64,000 nt of DNA from Bradyrhizobium sp. ORS 285 (GCF_900176205.1 NZ_LT859959.1:248001-312000); one strand, 5' to 3'. Shown: positions 1 to 9,630, counted from the first letter of the stretch. Program-made: numbers and translations. Notes: generated from the letters alone by a model not told the origin.

Positions 1-1725
1 CTGCTCGAAGGTCAGCTTGTTCTTGCCGCTGCCGATCAACTCGCCTTCGCTGAGGATGGCATGGGCGAGCACGTGCTCGGCCAGCGAGTCCAGCTTGTGC
101 GAGCCGCGCCCGGCGTCGAGCGCGTAGCTCATCAGCAGGATGTCGTCGACGTTCTCAAGCGTGATGCCATGCTGCGCCAGCAGCACCGCGATGAACTTGA
201 TGTTGTAGCCGATCTTCAAGAGCCCTGCGGATTCCAGCACCGGCTTCAGCGCCGCGAGCGCATCACTCGCCTTGATCTGGTCCGGCGCGAGCCCGGCATC
301 GAACAGGCCGCCGCCGTCGCCGGCCTGGCGATGCGCCAGCGGGATGTAGCAGGCCTCGTTTGGCGCCAACGCCAGCGAGAGGCCGCACAGGCTTGCCTGC
401 ATCGGGTCGATCGAGCTGGCTTTGACGTCGATGGTGACCCGGCCGAAATCATGGATACGGGCGAGCCACGCGTTCAGCTCGGGCAGCGTCCGCACCGTCT
501 GATACTTGTCCCGATCGATCCGCGCGTTCTTCGCCGCCTCCGCCCGGGTCTCGGCAAGGTTCGCGGGTGTGCCCTTGCCCATCGCGGACTTGTCTGTCCG
601 CGGATCACCGGTGCGAGGGCTCCCTCCCCCCTTGTGGGGGAGGGTTGGGGAGGGGGGGGCTCCGGCGGGACCGTTCGTGGGGGCCCCCGTTCCCTGGTCA
701 GCAAGGGAGGAGGGAACGGAGGAAGCAGTGCCCGCCTTACTCCTAAAATTCTCGTCCGCCGTCACATCGGCCGGATCGATCTGCGAATACTCCGCGACGC
801 GCCGCGTCAGCGTCGAGAACTCCATCGCTTTCAGGAACGCGATCAGCTTGCGCGGATCGGGCTCGTGCACCGCGAGGTCGTCGAGCGGCACCTCGAGCGC
901 GACCTTGTCGTCGAGCAGCACCAGCTGGCGCGAGATCCGTGCCTTCTCGGCATTCTCGATCAGCGCCTCGCGCCGCTTCGGCTGCTTGATTTCGGGCGCG
1001 CGCGTCAGCAGGCTTTCGAGATCACCATAGTCGTTGATCAGCTGCGCCGCGGTCTTGATGCCGATGCCGGGCACGCCGGGCACGTTGTCGGTGGAGTCGC
1101 CGGCCAGCGCCTGCACCTCGACGACCTTCTCCGGCGGCACGCCGAACTTCTCGATCACCTCGGCGATGCCGATGCGACGGTCCTTCATGGTGTCGTACAT
1201 CGTGACGCAGTCGTTGACGAGCTGCATCAGGTCCTTGTCGGAGGACACGATGGTGGTGGTGGCGCCGCGCTCGCAGGCGAGCCGCGCATACGTCGCGATC
1301 AGGTCGTCGGCCTCGAAACCGCCCTGCTCCAGGCAGGGCAGGTCGAACGCGCGCACGGCCTCGCGGATCAGCGCGAATTGCGGGATCAGATCGTCAGGCG
1401 CCGGCGGGCGGTGCGCCTTGTACTCGGAGTAGATCTTGTTGCGGAACGTGACCTCGGACTTGTCGAACACGATCGCCAGATGCGTCGGCCGGTCGGTCTC
1501 GGGCATGTCGCGCAAGAGCTTCCACAGCATGTTGCAGAAGCCGAGCACGGCATTGACGTTCAAGCCGTCGGACTTGCGGTTGAGCGGCGGCAGCGCGTGA
1601 TAGGCGCGGAAGATGTAGGACGAGCCGTCGACCAGGAACACATGGTCGCCCTTGGTCGCGGCCTTGGCCGCAGCGGGCACAGGGGTGGCGGGCGTGACGG
1701 CGGCTTTCTGGGGAGCTTTGGGCAT
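1..1725 (-). CDS. polA: DNA polymerase I, N-terminal part (runs off the window start)
   Basis: Repair and Okazaki-fragment polymerase. About 575 N-terminal residues are visible. The ATG at 1725 opens MPKAPQKAAV and is followed by the 5'-3' exonuclease domain (about residues 25-290), with FLVDGSSYIFRAYHALPPL, EADDLIATYA, IVSSDKDLMQLV and the helix-hairpin-helix GDSTDNVPGVPGIGIKTA. After a low-complexity linker (about residues 325-385) the 3'-5' exonuclease-like domain begins; the polymerase domain lies outside the window. The linker is odd: residues about 340-378 (PPPQPSPTRGEGALAPVIRG) are encoded by a palindromic repeat of the type found between genes in rhizobia, and it keeps the frame open. 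I read the minus frame directly across 541-780 and found no stop. The overlapping plus-strand open frame at 61-3315 is a GC-rich shadow. Confidence 0.93.
   Translation of the reverse strand, partial: MPKAPQKAAVTPATPVPAAAKAATKGDHVFLVDGSSYIFRAYHALPPLNRKSDGLNVNAVLGFCNMLWKLLRDMPETDRPTHLAIVFDKSEVTFRNKIYSEYKAHRPPAPDDLIPQFALIREAVRAFDLPCLEQGGFEADDLIATYARLACERGATTTIVSSDKDLMQLVNDCVTMYDTMKDRRIGIAEVIEKFGVPPEKVVEVQALAGDSTDNVPGVPGIGIKTAAQLINDYGDLESLLTRAPEIKQPKRREALIENAEKARISRQLVLLDDKVALEVPLDDLAVHEPDPRKLIAFLKAMEFSTLTRRVAEYSQIDPADVTADENFRSKAGTASSVPSSLADQGTGAPTNGPAGAPPSPTLPHKGGGSPRTGDPRTDKSAMGKGTPANLAETRAEAAKNARIDRDKYQTVRTLPELNAWLARIHDFGRVTIDVKASSIDPMQASLCGLSLALAPNEACYIPLAHRQAGDGGGLFDAGLAPDQIKASDALAALKPVLESAGLLKIGYNIKFIAVLLAQHGITLENVDDILLMSYALDAGRGSHKLDSLAEHVLAHAILSEGELIGSGKNKLTFEQ
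600..735. repeat. Palindromic repeat inserted in frame inside polA
   Basis: Contains a GC-rich hairpin (CCCTCCCCCC / GGGGGAGGG around 621-644) and G- and C-runs typical of mobile intergenic palindromes. It sits in the linker between two polA domains and adds about 40 codons without a stop. Confidence 0.6.
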
Positions 1726-1900
1726 GGCCGCAATGTAGGGAATTTGGCAGGGATTGACACCCTCGGAACGGCAGAATCCGGCGCGTTCCCCACGCAAATC
1801 GGGCGCTGTGGAGCGCTCGTCAGGCGCGTCATATTCCGCTGTCGTCCCGGGCAAGCCACGACGCCGCGAAGCGGCGGCGGGGCGCCGACCCGGGACCCAT

Positions 1901-2146
1901 ACTCCGCGGCAGTGATGAGGCGGCCGACTGGAGCCACAGCTTGCCCAAAACAGCGGACGGTGGCTATGGGTCCCGGGTCTACGCCCGGGACGACACTGTG
2001 GGTGGGGCTACTCCGCGGGCTGCACTCCGCGGCAGTGATGAGGCGGCAGACTGGAGCCACAGCTTGCCCAAAACAGCGGACGGTGGTTATGGGTCCCGGG
2101 TCTTCGCCCGGGACGACACTGTGGGTGGCGTTACTCCGCGGGCTGC
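1901..2146. repeat. Two tandem copies of a 123-bp palindromic repeat
   Basis: The copy starting at 1901 (actccgcggcagtgatgagg) recurs at 2024, exactly 123 bp later, with only a few substitutions. Each copy contains the inverted pair gggtcccgggtc/acgcccgggacga. The preceding 1830-1900 holds a diverged arm of the same family. The 405-bp gap between polA (start 1725) and the acyltransferase stop (2131) consists mostly of this repeat; I see no gene in it, and the second copy overlaps the acyltransferase end by a few codons. Confidence 0.75.
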
Positions 2147-3183
2147 AACGCAGCGCGCTGCTTCGGCGGCGCGATCCAAAAGGCGATCGGACGTTCGAAC
2201 AGGAAGCGCGCGCCGGCGCGCAGCGCGAGGCGCCAGATCGCGAGCGCGCCGAGCACGCCGGCAATGGTGACGAGCAGCGAGATCGTGCCGATATCCGTGA
2301 TGATCCCCGTCTTCAGCAGCACGGTGCGGGTCGCGGCCATCGGCAGGAAGAAGGCGAGGTAGATCACGATCGAATGCTCGCCGCAGAACCTGAGCGCATT
2401 GAGCACTTGCGCGCGCGCCAGCAGCGTGCCGGCGATGATGATCGCAACCGCGCCGGCATAGCCGAGTGCCAACGAGATCACCGGCCACTCGCTGACGCCG
2501 AGCGTCACGAGGCTCTGGTTGATCACCGCCCAGGCGAGCAGGCCGATGATCGCGAGCATGGGCTGGGCCCGCGCACGATCCGACACCGCGAAGATATAAT
2601 TGGCGAACAAATAGCCCGAATAGATGTAGACGAAGCGGGCGCAGAATTCGTCGATCACGGTCCAGCCGGTGACGATATGCGACATCTCCAGGCCGGCCGC
2701 GATGCCCCAGATCACCGGCGCAGGGGCCTTCCGTGTCAGCTTGATGCCGACGAAGAAAATTGGCAGGAGGTAGATGAACCACAGCGTGCCGAATGGCTCG
2801 ACGAAGGATTCGAGGTACAGATAGCCGGCGTGCGGCCAGCCCGAGGCCGCGGCAAAGCCGGGCGCCTTGAAGCCGAACTGGATCGTCACCCACAGCACGT
2901 AGAAATAGGCGAAGTGGACGACCTTGCGGTCGATGTAGGTGCGCCAGTCGCGGTCGATCACCAGCGGCAGGAACAGGCCGGAAATCAGGAAGAAGTCGGG
3001 CATCCGGAACGGCTTGGCGAAGGCGACGACGGCATGCATGAAGCCGGTCTCGCCGGCGGCCAGCTCGACGCCGAGCACCGAATGCATCATCACCACCATG
3101 ATGATGCAGATACCCTTGGCGTAGTCGACCCAGTCGATGCGCGCCTCGGTTCCGGCCGATTTCGGCGTACCATTCGCGGTCAT
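2131..3183 (-). CDS. Acyltransferase-3 family integral membrane protein
   Basis: 350 residues. Family members transfer acyl or succinyl groups onto extracellular polysaccharides, lipids or glucans at the inner membrane. The family hallmark begins at RIDWVDYAKGICIIMVVMMHS, a first membrane helix ending in the conserved His, followed by FRMPDFFLISGLFLPLVI, and then about eight further hydrophobic helices. The ATG at 3183 (MTANGTPKSAG) is preceded by an AGAGGGA ribosome-binding site and agrees with the expected N-terminus; the longer frame up to 3357 would add a non-conserved, charged extension. It is transcribed divergently from ugd across a 151-bp gap. Next to UDP-glucuronate synthesis a polysaccharide role is plausible, but the substrate cannot be read from sequence. 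Confidence 0.8.
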   Translation of the reverse strand: MTANGTPKSAGTEARIDWVDYAKGICIIMVVMMHSVLGVELAAGETGFMHAVVAFAKPFRMPDFFLISGLFLPLVIDRDWRTYIDRKVVHFAYFYVLWVTIQFGFKAPGFAAASGWPHAGYLYLESFVEPFGTLWFIYLLPIFFVGIKLTRKAPAPVIWGIAAGLEMSHIVTGWTVIDEFCARFVYIYSGYLFANYIFAVSDRARAQPMLAIIGLLAWAVINQSLVTLGVSEWPVISLALGYAGAVAIIIAGTLLARAQVLNALRFCGEHSIVIYLAFFLPMAATRTVLLKTGIITDIGTISLLVTIAGVLGALAIWRLALRAGARFLFERPIAFWIAPPKQRAALQPAE

Positions 3184-3334
3184 GCTGTCCCTCTCTGGCG
3201 CGGAGCTGCCGCATTGTGGAGCAGAGCCGTTAAAACTCCTCCTTGTCATCCAAACGTCATGCCGTTTTCTAAATTCCCCTTGAACCGCAAATGGTTTAAG
3301 ACGCGAAAGTATTAACCTTGAAGGATGGGTTTCG

Positions 3335-4654
3335 ATGCGAATTGCGATGATCGGCACGGGCTATGTGGGTCTGGTGTCCGGTGCCTGCTTCGCCGATTTC
3401 GGTCACCAGGTGACCTGCGTGGACAAGGACGAGAGCAAGATCGCCGCGCTGCATCGCGGAGAAATTCCGATCTTCGAACCCGGCCTGGACGCGCTGGTCG
3501 CCACCAATGTGAAGGCCAAGCGGCTCGACTTCACGACCGATCTCAAGCAGCCCGTGGCGGACGCCGACGCTGTCTTCATCGCCGTCGGAACGCCGTCGCG
3601 TCGCGGTGACGGGCACGCCGACCTCACTTACGTCTATGCCGCCGCGCGCGAGATCGCAGCCTCGCTCACCGGGTTTACCGTCGTCGTCACCAAGTCGACC
3701 GTGCCGGTCGGCACCGGGGACGAGGTCGAGCGCATCATCCGCGAGACCAATCCGCAGGCCGATGTCGTCGTCGCTTCGAACCCCGAATTCCTGCGCGAGG
3801 GCGCCGCGATCCGCGACTTCAAATGGCCCGACCGCATCGTCGTCGGCACCGATGATGAGCGCGGCCGCAGGGTGCTCGGCGATATTTATCGTCCGTTGTC
3901 CTTGAACCAGGCGCCGGTCATGTACACGGCGCGGCGCACGGCCGAGCTGATCAAGTACGCGGCGAATGCGTTCCTCGCCACCAAGATCACCTTCATCAAC
4001 GAAGTCGCCGACCTCGCCGAGAAGGTCGGCGCCGACGTCCAGGAAGTGGCGCGCGGCATCGGCCTCGACAACCGCATCGGCGCGAAATTCCTGCATGCCG
4101 GTCCCGGCTTCGGCGGCTCGTGCTTTCCGAAGGATACGCGGGCGCTGATCAAGATCGCGCAGGACTACGACACGCAGTTGCGCATCGTCGAATCGGTGCT
4201 GGCGGTGAACGACAACCGCAAGCGCGCGATGGCGCGCAAGGTCGCGCATGCCGTCGGCGGCAATCTGCGCGGCAAGACGGTGGCGGTGCTCGGCCTCACC
4301 TTCAAGCCGGAGACCGACGACATGCGCGAGGCGCCGTCGATTCCGCTGGTAACGGGGCTGCTCGACATGGGCGCCAAGGTGCGCGCGCATGATCCTGTTG
4401 GGATCGAGCAGGCCAAGAAGGAGCTGCCGGAGATCGCCTATTACGACGATCCCTATGACTGCGCGACGGGGGCCGATGCGATCGTGCTGGTGACGGAGTG
4501 GGTGCAGTACCGTGCGATGGACCTCGACCGCCTCAAGCAGGTGATGGCCAGTCCCGTCGTCGTCGACCTGCGCAACGTCTATCGCCCCGACGAGATGGCC
4601 GCTCACGGCTTCGTCTACGAGAGCGTCGGCAGGCCGTCGGTGAAGGCCGAATGA
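3335..4654 (+). CDS. ugd: UDP-glucose 6-dehydrogenase
   Basis: 439 residues, the usual length. Oxidises UDP-glucose twice with NAD+ to UDP-glucuronate, a precursor of exopolysaccharide and LPS sugars. The N-terminal Rossmann fold starts at MRIAMIGTGYVGLVSGACFA. The family's catalytic cysteine is in GFGGSCFPKDT (Cys about 263). The central helix contains the ELIKYAANAFLATKITFINE segment. The C-terminal UDP-binding domain includes GLTFKPETDDMREAPSIPL. The ATG at 3335 follows a TTGAAGGATGGG leader. A strong hairpin lies 80 bp after the stop, so it may be transcribed alone. Confidence 0.95.
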   Translation: MRIAMIGTGYVGLVSGACFADFGHQVTCVDKDESKIAALHRGEIPIFEPGLDALVATNVKAKRLDFTTDLKQPVADADAVFIAVGTPSRRGDGHADLTYVYAAAREIAASLTGFTVVVTKSTVPVGTGDEVERIIRETNPQADVVVASNPEFLREGAAIRDFKWPDRIVVGTDDERGRRVLGDIYRPLSLNQAPVMYTARRTAELIKYAANAFLATKITFINEVADLAEKVGADVQEVARGIGLDNRIGAKFLHAGPGFGGSCFPKDTRALIKIAQDYDTQLRIVESVLAVNDNRKRAMARKVAHAVGGNLRGKTVAVLGLTFKPETDDMREAPSIPLVTGLLDMGAKVRAHDPVGIEQAKKELPEIAYYDDPYDCATGADAIVLVTEWVQYRAMDLDRLKQVMASPVVVDLRNVYRPDEMAAHGFVYESVGRPSVKAE

Positions 4655-4733
4655 CATGGCGTTGTCATATCCGGCGCAAGCGGGGTATGCAGGACGACTG
4701 ATCGCCCTGAGCCAGGCGGTCTGCACTGACTGG

Positions 4734-4756
4734 ATCACCCGCTTTCGGCGGGTGAT
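4734..4756 (+). terminator. Probable terminator of ugd
   Basis: Perfect 9-bp stem ATCACCCGC / GCGGGTGAT with a TTTCG loop, followed by a moderately T-rich tract, between the ugd stop and the hrpB start. Confidence 0.6.
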
Positions 4757-4770
4757 GATTGGTTGATTGA

Positions 4771-7245
4771 TTGCCCCTTCGCTTCGACACACCGCTCCCC
4801 ATCGACGCCGTGCTGGACGAATTGTCCGGCACGCTCGAACGCAGCAACACCGCGGTCCTGGTGGCGCCGCCGGGCGCCGGCAAGACGACGCGGGTGCCGC
4901 TGGCGTTGCGCGATGCGCCGTGGGTCGGGGACAAGAAGATCATCGTGCTGGAGCCGCGCCGGATCGCGGCCCGCGCCAGCGCCGAGCGGATGGCGAAATC
5001 GCTCGGCGAGCGCGCCGGCGACACCGTCGGCTACCGCGTCCGCTTCGGCTCGAAAGTGTCGCGGTCGACCCGCATCGAGGTCGTCACCGAGGGCATCTTC
5101 ACCCGCCAGATTCTCGATGACCCCGAGCTCACCGGCGTCGCCGCGGTGCTGTTCGATGAATTCCACGAGCGCTCGCTCGACGCCGATCTCGGCCTCGCTT
5201 TGGCGCGCGATGCGCAGCAGGGCCTGCGCGAGGACCTCCGCATCCTCGTGATGTCGGCGACGCTCGACGGCGCCCGTGTCGCCAACCTGCTCGGCAATGC
5301 GCCGGTGGTGGAGAGCGAAGGCCGGGCCTATCCGGTCGAGACGCGCTATGTCGGCCGCAAGCCCGATGCACCGGTCGAGCGGCAGATGGCCGAGACCATC
5401 GCCGCCGCGTTGCGCGCCGACGCCGGCTCGGTTCTGGCCTTCCTGCCGGGGGCCGCCGAGATCCGTCGTACCCAGACCATGCTGGCCGAGCGCGTCCATG
5501 ACGCAAGCATAGAGATCGTGCCGCTGTTCGGTGCGCTCGACGCCGCCGTCCAGGACCGCGCCATCTCGCCGGCGCCGAAGGGCCACCGCAAGGTGGTGCT
5601 GGCGACCTCGATCGCCGAGACCTCGCTGACCATCGAGGGCGTGCGCATCGTGGTCGATTCCGGCCTCGCCCGCGTGCCCCGCTATGAGCCGGATATCGGC
5701 CTGACCCGGCTGGAGACGGTGCGGGCCTCGCGCGCCGCTGTCGACCAGCGTCGCGGCCGCGCCGGCCGCACCGAGCCCGGCGTCTGCTACCGGCTGTGGG
5801 ACGAGCCGCAGACCGCCTCGCTCGCGGCCTATACCCAGCCCGAGATCCTCAGCGCCGACCTGTCCTCGCTGGTGCTCGATCTCGCGCAATGGGGCGTCAG
5901 CGATCCCGCAAGCTTGAGCTTCCTCGATCCGCCGCCACTTCCGGCCTGGAAGGAGGCGCGTGACCTGCTGAACGAACTTGGTGCGCTCGATGCGGACAGC
6001 CGCCTCACTGACGAAGGCCGGCGGCTGCGGGCGTTGGCGCTGCCGCCGCGGCTGGCGCGGATGATCGTCGATGCCGCCGATTACGGCGCGGCCGCGCAGG
6101 CCGCCCACATCGCGGCGATCCTGACCGAGCGTGGCCTCGGCGGCGACAGCGTCGACCTCGAGGTCCGGCTCGATCAGTTCCGCCGCGATCGCTCGCAGCG
6201 GGCGCAGAGCGCGCGGGACATGGCCCGGCGCTGGGCGCAGCAGGTCAGCGCCTCCTCGTCTGCGCAAGGAGCGGCGGAGCTAACGACCGGTCTGATGCTG
6301 GCCTTCGCGTTCCCCGATCGGGTCGCCCGTAACCGCGGCAATGGTAGCTTCGTTCTCGCCAATGGCCGTGGCGCTGCCGTCGAGCAGACCTCCTCGCTGG
6401 CGCGGGTGCCCTATATCGCGGTGGGCGAGTTGACCGGCACGGCCGCGAGCGGCCGCATCCTGCTGGCGGCGCCGCTCGCGATCGAGGACGTCGAGCGCCA
6501 TTTCGCCGCGCAGATCGAAGCGAAGGACGAGGTCAGCTTCGACCCGAGCGCGATGGCGCTGCGGGCGCGCCGCCGGCGCAGGCTGCATGCGATCGTGATG
6601 GCCGATGCGCCGGTGGCGCTGACGCCGTCCGAGGAGACCGCGCGCATCTTCGCCGAGGGCATCTGCACCGCCGGCCTCGACCGGCTGCCCTGGTCGAAGG
6701 CCGCCAAACAGTGGCGCGACCGGGTCACCTTCCTGCGCAAGGCGGAGGGCGACAGCTGGCCCGACCTCTCAGATGCCGGCCTGAGCGCCCGGCGTGAGGA
6801 CTGGCTGGTGCCGCTGCTCGCCGACAAGACCTCGCTCAAGGAGGTCTCTCCGGGCGACGTCTCGGACGCCGTGATGGCGTTGCTGCCCTGGGATCTGCGC
6901 GCCCGGCTCGACAAGGAGGCGCCGACCCATTTCGAGGCGCCGACCGGCACGATGCTGGCGATCGACTACGAGGCCGAGCAGGGGCCGACCATCGCCGTGC
7001 GGCTGCAGGAGCTGTTCGGGCTGAACGTCCATCCCTCGATCGCACGCGGCGCGGTGCCGCTCGTCTTGGAGCTGCTGTCGCCGGCGCAGCGGCCGGTGCA
7101 GGTGACGCGCGATCTGCCGGGCTTCTGGCGCGGCTCCTATGCCGCCGTCCGCACCGACCTGCGCGGCCGGTATCCGCGGCATCCCTGGCCCGAGGATCCC
7201 GCCAGCGCCATGCCGACCCGCCGGGCCAAGCCGCGGGGGACGTGA
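4771..7245 (+). CDS. hrpB: ATP-dependent helicase HrpB
   Basis: 824 residues, typical for HrpB, a DExH-box (superfamily 2) helicase whose bacterial role is poorly defined. Motifs in order: Walker A APPGAGKTT (about 32-40), EPRRIAARA (Ia), DEFHERSLDADL (II, about 129), VMSATLDG (III), ATSIAETSLTIEGV (V) and DQRRGRAGRTEPG (VI). The C-terminal third carries the HrpB-specific region ending in PGFWRGSYAAVRTDLRGRYPRHPWPEDP. A TGA lies immediately upstream in frame, so the start must be the TTG at 4771 (MPLRFDTPLPIDAVLDEL, as in homologues) or later. The ribosome-binding site is weak. Confidence 0.92.
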   Translation: MPLRFDTPLPIDAVLDELSGTLERSNTAVLVAPPGAGKTTRVPLALRDAPWVGDKKIIVLEPRRIAARASAERMAKSLGERAGDTVGYRVRFGSKVSRSTRIEVVTEGIFTRQILDDPELTGVAAVLFDEFHERSLDADLGLALARDAQQGLREDLRILVMSATLDGARVANLLGNAPVVESEGRAYPVETRYVGRKPDAPVERQMAETIAAALRADAGSVLAFLPGAAEIRRTQTMLAERVHDASIEIVPLFGALDAAVQDRAISPAPKGHRKVVLATSIAETSLTIEGVRIVVDSGLARVPRYEPDIGLTRLETVRASRAAVDQRRGRAGRTEPGVCYRLWDEPQTASLAAYTQPEILSADLSSLVLDLAQWGVSDPASLSFLDPPPLPAWKEARDLLNELGALDADSRLTDEGRRLRALALPPRLARMIVDAADYGAAAQAAHIAAILTERGLGGDSVDLEVRLDQFRRDRSQRAQSARDMARRWAQQVSASSSAQGAAELTTGLMLAFAFPDRVARNRGNGSFVLANGRGAAVEQTSSLARVPYIAVGELTGTAASGRILLAAPLAIEDVERHFAAQIEAKDEVSFDPSAMALRARRRRRLHAIVMADAPVALTPSEETARIFAEGICTAGLDRLPWSKAAKQWRDRVTFLRKAEGDSWPDLSDAGLSARREDWLVPLLADKTSLKEVSPGDVSDAVMALLPWDLRARLDKEAPTHFEAPTGTMLAIDYEAEQGPTIAVRLQELFGLNVHPSIARGAVPLVLELLSPAQRPVQVTRDLPGFWRGSYAAVRTDLRGRYPRHPWPEDPASAMPTRRAKPRGT

Positions 7246-7393
7246 GCGATGCAAATTATACCGTCTGCCTTGCCAGCGTTAACGCTTCGCTCATCGTTTT
7301 CGCCAAAATGGCAGCGGCAGCCGCTCCGCCTCAGTCGCCCGTCAGCGGCTTTCATGGTCAAGTCGGTTGCGGGGTAAAGTCGGGCGTTGCGTC

Positions 7394-7906
7394 ATGCGTA
7401 ACATAATGATCTTCGCGGCCGTTCTCGTCGGCCTCGGCACTTTCATGGCGCAACTGGCCGATCGCCTGACGCCGGCGCCGGCGTCCGCCACGACGTCCGT
7501 GCGCAGCGCGACCGTGGACACTTCCGCGGCCGGCCAGCGCAGCCTCAACATCCCGACCGACCGCCGCGGCCATTTCCGTGCTGACGGCCGCATCGACGGC
7601 CAGCGCATCAGCTTCATGATCGACACCGGCGCCTCGATGGTCGCGCTCAACGAAACCTCCGCCGCGCGCTTCGGCCTGCGTCCGGCGCGTGGCGACTACA
7701 CTGCGACCGTGACCACGGCCAACGGGACCGTGAAGGCCGCGCGCGCCCGGCTCCCGATCGTCGAACTCGGCGAACTCACTGTCCGCGACGTGGACGCCCT
7801 GGTGCTGCCCGACGCGGCGCTGTCGGAGAACCTGCTCGGCCTGTCGTTCCTGTCGAAGCTGAAGCGCTTCGCCTATGCCAACGGCCAGATGGTGCTGGAG
7901 CAATAG
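7394..7906 (+). CDS. Membrane-anchored retropepsin-like aspartic protease (TIGR02281 type)
   Basis: About 170 residues. One N-terminal hydrophobic helix (MRNIMIFAAVLVGLGTFMAQL) anchors or exports the protein. A single retropepsin-like domain follows, with FMIDTGASMVALN as the catalytic Asp loop and LLGLSFLSKLKRFAYANGQMVLEQ as the typical C-terminal end. Such one-domain proteases must dimerise to form the active site. The substrate is unknown. The ATG at 7394 was preferred over the upstream non-ATG start because it begins just before the membrane helix. The 148-bp gap after hrpB shows no gene. Confidence 0.85.
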   Translation: MRNIMIFAAVLVGLGTFMAQLADRLTPAPASATTSVRSATVDTSAAGQRSLNIPTDRRGHFRADGRIDGQRISFMIDTGASMVALNETSAARFGLRPARGDYTATVTTANGTVKAARARLPIVELGELTVRDVDALVLPDAALSENLLGLSFLSKLKRFAYANGQMVLEQ

Positions 7907-8092
7907 GCCGCGTCACATCGGCTTGGCCGCGGCATTGGCGGCCCCCATATACCAGCAGGCTCGGTGATCGAGCGGGCAGGGCCATCCTGCCCGATTGTTG
8001 CCTGCATTCATCTGCCTTCTGCCATTGTCCGACGACGTCGTGCAGCGCACGACCGTGTTCTTCCATTGATGTGATTTCCGAGGCTCCTCCTG

Positions 8093-9592
8093 ATGTTTCC
8101 CAAGCCGAAGCCGGTCCTGGTCCCCAACACCTACGCTTTCGAATCCGAGCCGATGGTGAAGCCGACGGGCTTCCGCGAATATGACGCGCGCTGGCTGTTC
8201 AACAAGGAGATCAACCTGATGGGCGTGCAGGCGCTCGGCATGGGGCTGGGCGCGCTGATCGCCGAGCGCGGCGTGAAACAGGAGATCGTGACGGGCCACG
8301 ACTTCCGCGGCTACTCCGCCTCGATCAAATACGCGCTGATCTCTGGCCTGATGGCGGCGGGCTGCAAGGTGCACGACATCGGCCTGGCCGTGACGCCGAT
8401 GGCCTATTTCGCGCAGTTCGAGCTCGACGTGCCTTGCGTCGCGATGGTCACCGCTTCGCACAACGACAATGGTTGGACCGGCGTGAAGATGGGCGCCAAC
8501 CGGCCGCTGACCTTTGGGCCGGACGAGATGACCCGGCTGAAGGAGATCGTGCTCAACGCCGAGTTCAAGAATGCTGGCGGCGGCTCCTATCAGTTCCACG
8601 AAAACTTCCCGGCGCGCTACATCGCCGACCTCACCAACCGGCCCAAACTCAAGCGCAAGCTGAAGGTCGTCGCCGCCTGCGGCAATGGCACCGCCGGCGC
8701 GTTTGCGCCTCAGGTGCTCCAGGCGATCGGCTGCGAGGTCATCCCGCTCGATACTGAGCTCGATCACACCTTCCCGAAATACAATCCCAATCCCGAAGAC
8801 ATGGAGATGCTGCACGCCATCCGTGATGCCGTGCTCGCGCACAAGGCGGATGTCGGCCTCGGCTTCGATGGCGACGGCGATCGCTGCGGCGTGGTCGACA
8901 ACACCGGCGAGGAGATCTTCGCCGACAAGGTCGGCGTGATGCTGGCGCGCGACATGTCGGCGATTCACAAGGAAGCCCAGTTCATCGTCGACGTGAAGTC
9001 GACCGGCCTGTTCATGACCGACCCGGTGTTGCAGGCGCAGGGCGCGAAGACCGAATATTGGAAGACCGGCCATTCCTACATGAAGCGTCGCACCAATGAG
9101 CTCGGTGCGCTCGCGGGCTTCGAGAAGTCCGGCCACTTCTTCTTCAACAAGCCGTTCGGCCGCGGCTATGACGACGGTCTGGTGTCGGCGATCGCGATCT
9201 GCGAGATGCTCGACCGCGCGCCGAACAAGTCGATGGCGGATCTGAAGGACGCGCTGCCCAAGACCTGGTCGTCGCCGACGATGTCGCCGCATTGTGGCGA
9301 CGAGGTCAAATACGGCGTGGTCGATGCCGTCGTGAAGCACTTCCAGGCCCTGCAGCAGCAGGGCGGTCACGTGGCGGGTCAGGCGATCCGCGACCTCGTC
9401 ACCGTCAACGGCGTGCGCGTCACGGTCGAGGACGGCAGCTGGGCTCTGGTGCGGGCGTCATCGAATAAGCCGGAGCTCGTGGTCGTGGTGGAAAGCCCGG
9501 TGTCGGAGCGGCGCATGCACGACATGTTCGAGGCGGTGAACATCGTGCTGCGCACGCATCCCGAAGTCGGCGCCTACAACCAGACCATCTGA
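8093..9592 (+). CDS. Phosphomannomutase/phosphoglucomutase
   Basis: 499 residues, alpha-D-phosphohexomutase superfamily. Interconverts hexose 6- and 1-phosphates for nucleotide sugar synthesis. The phosphoserine loop is TASHNDNGWTGVKMG (Ser 122). The metal loop is GFDGDGDRCGV (Asp 259, 261, 263). The sugar-binding loop GFEKSGHFFFN and a C-terminal phosphate-binding domain (VEDGSWALVRASSNKPELVV) complete the four-domain order. It could be called manB, algC or noeK-like; the exact sugar cannot be fixed from sequence. It shares a strong hairpin terminator with the convergent chemoreceptor. Confidence 0.9.
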   Translation: MFPKPKPVLVPNTYAFESEPMVKPTGFREYDARWLFNKEINLMGVQALGMGLGALIAERGVKQEIVTGHDFRGYSASIKYALISGLMAAGCKVHDIGLAVTPMAYFAQFELDVPCVAMVTASHNDNGWTGVKMGANRPLTFGPDEMTRLKEIVLNAEFKNAGGGSYQFHENFPARYIADLTNRPKLKRKLKVVAACGNGTAGAFAPQVLQAIGCEVIPLDTELDHTFPKYNPNPEDMEMLHAIRDAVLAHKADVGLGFDGDGDRCGVVDNTGEEIFADKVGVMLARDMSAIHKEAQFIVDVKSTGLFMTDPVLQAQGAKTEYWKTGHSYMKRRTNELGALAGFEKSGHFFFNKPFGRGYDDGLVSAIAICEMLDRAPNKSMADLKDALPKTWSSPTMSPHCGDEVKYGVVDAVVKHFQALQQQGGHVAGQAIRDLVTVNGVRVTVEDGSWALVRASSNKPELVVVVESPVSERRMHDMFEAVNIVLRTHPEVGAYNQTI

Positions 9593-9599
9593 AGCGGGA

Positions 9600-9630
9600 G
9601 CGAGCATGCCTTGCTACGAGGCATGCTCGC
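9600..9630. terminator. Bidirectional hairpin terminator
   Basis: Perfect 12-bp inverted repeat GCGAGCATGCCT / AGGCATGCTCGC with a 7-nt loop, lying between two convergent genes (mutase stop 9592, chemoreceptor stop 9650). Confidence 0.75.

Noticed and set aside
61..3315. A 1,084-codon plus-strand open frame across polA and the acyltransferase
   Set aside because: It is the antisense of two well-supported minus-strand genes, its product is Arg/Gly-rich low complexity, and it crosses repeats. GC-rich DNA produces such shadows.
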